Shown one piece after another: positions 4,961 through 5,165 of a stretch of 5,165 nucleotides of DNA. Origin of the DNA: Anaerolineales bacterium (GTDB lineage Bacteria; Chloroflexota; Anaerolineae; Anaerolineales; Villigracilaceae). Below the pieces are notes generated by a model. The model was not told the DNA's origin, ran no database searches, and saw only the letters and a list, made by a program, of their open reading frames with translations. Both the position numbers and the translations under genes were made by a program. The number at the start of each line of letters is the position of its first letter. The first letter of the stretch is position 1. The DNA is taken from positions 1 to 5,165 of the forward strand of contig JAQTWR010000234.1 of NCBI GenBank assembly GCA_028689195.1. The letters run 5' to 3'.

Positions 4961-5165
4961 ATGACACTTAACGTAACCGAAATTCGTAAAGATTTTCCCA
5001 TCCTTGAACGCGAGACCGCCAACGGCAAGCGCGTCATCTATTTGGATTCCACCGCTACTTCGCAGAAGCCCGTTCAAGTGATTGAGGCGATGAACGATTA
5101 CTATCGCCGCTCGAACGCGAACATTCATCGCGGCGTGCATACGCTTGCCGAAGAAGCGACCGCCA
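4961..5165 (+). CDS. sufS: Cysteine desulfurase SufS, N-terminal part only
   Basis: The first 68 residues of a group II PLP-dependent cysteine desulfurase, cut by the right edge. The family converts cysteine to alanine and passes persulfide sulphur to SufE or SufU and then SufB. IRKDFPILER (8-17), VIYLDSTATSQKP (25-37), VIEAMNDYY (40-48) and NIHRGVHTLAEEAT (54-67) align with the SufS N-terminus; E. coli has VRADFPVL, YLDSAASAQKP and HRGIHTLS. The usual Ala after LDS or LDN is Thr31 here. The PLP lysine and active-site Cys lie beyond the window. ATG 4961 gives the normal family N-terminus, but the upstream bases are a pyrimidine-rich tandem repeat with no Shine-Dalgarno site. Whether sufU or sufE follows cannot be seen. 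Confidence 0.96.
   Translation, partial: MTLNVTEIRKDFPILERETANGKRVIYLDSTATSQKPVQVIEAMNDYYRRSNANIHRGVHTLAEEATA

Overview
The window carries most of a SUF iron-sulphur cluster assembly operon on the + strand, in the order sufC - sufB - sufD - (lysine/alanine-rich unknown gene) - sufS. The 5' end of a glycoside hydrolase family 25 (GH25) lysozyme-like gene points the other way at the left edge. The sequence is bacterial: Shine-Dalgarno sites, a sigma70-type promoter and a compact operon. The sufCBD-S order, mid-range GC and long AT-rich word-repeat spacers suggest an uncultured Anaerolineae-type Chloroflexota. That placement is inference from general resemblance and no marker gene here proves it.

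Layout. 1-231 (-): start of a GH25 muramidase-like protein, cut by the window edge. 232-570: a divergent intergenic region holding a candidate - strand promoter with a perfect 6-3-6 palindrome just downstream, a terminator-like hairpin on the + strand with no gene to terminate, a second hairpin, a full-consensus promoter (TTGACA, 17 bp, TATAAT with an extended TG) and a leader hairpin beside the sufC ribosome binding site. 571-1341: sufC ATPase. 1426-2853: sufB scaffold. 2931-4265: sufD. 4311-4871: an unrecognised 186-residue protein with a histone-H1-like Lys/Ala tail and a small C-terminal domain rich in beta-prone residues. 4961-5165: the first 68 residues of the cysteine desulfurase sufS, cut by the right edge.

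How the genes work together. By family knowledge, SufS takes sulphur from cysteine as persulfide, the SufB-SufC2-SufD complex receives it, and SufC ATP hydrolysis drives the conformational change that builds the cluster on SufB/SufD. The residues expected at the SufB-SufD interface are present (SufB Cys385 and Glu414, SufD His383), as are all SufC ATPase motifs, so the machine looks functional. All five genes can be read from the promoter at 468-496; no convincing internal promoter was seen.

The parts not explained by the standard SUF model are the basic-tailed gene between sufD and sufS, and the spacers before sufB, sufD and sufS. These spacers are AT-rich quasi-palindromes built from short repeated words (ATTAGAGATT type or GTTGAAAG type). 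They run from the stop codon of one gene almost to the start codon of the next, and sufD and sufS have no visible Shine-Dalgarno site.
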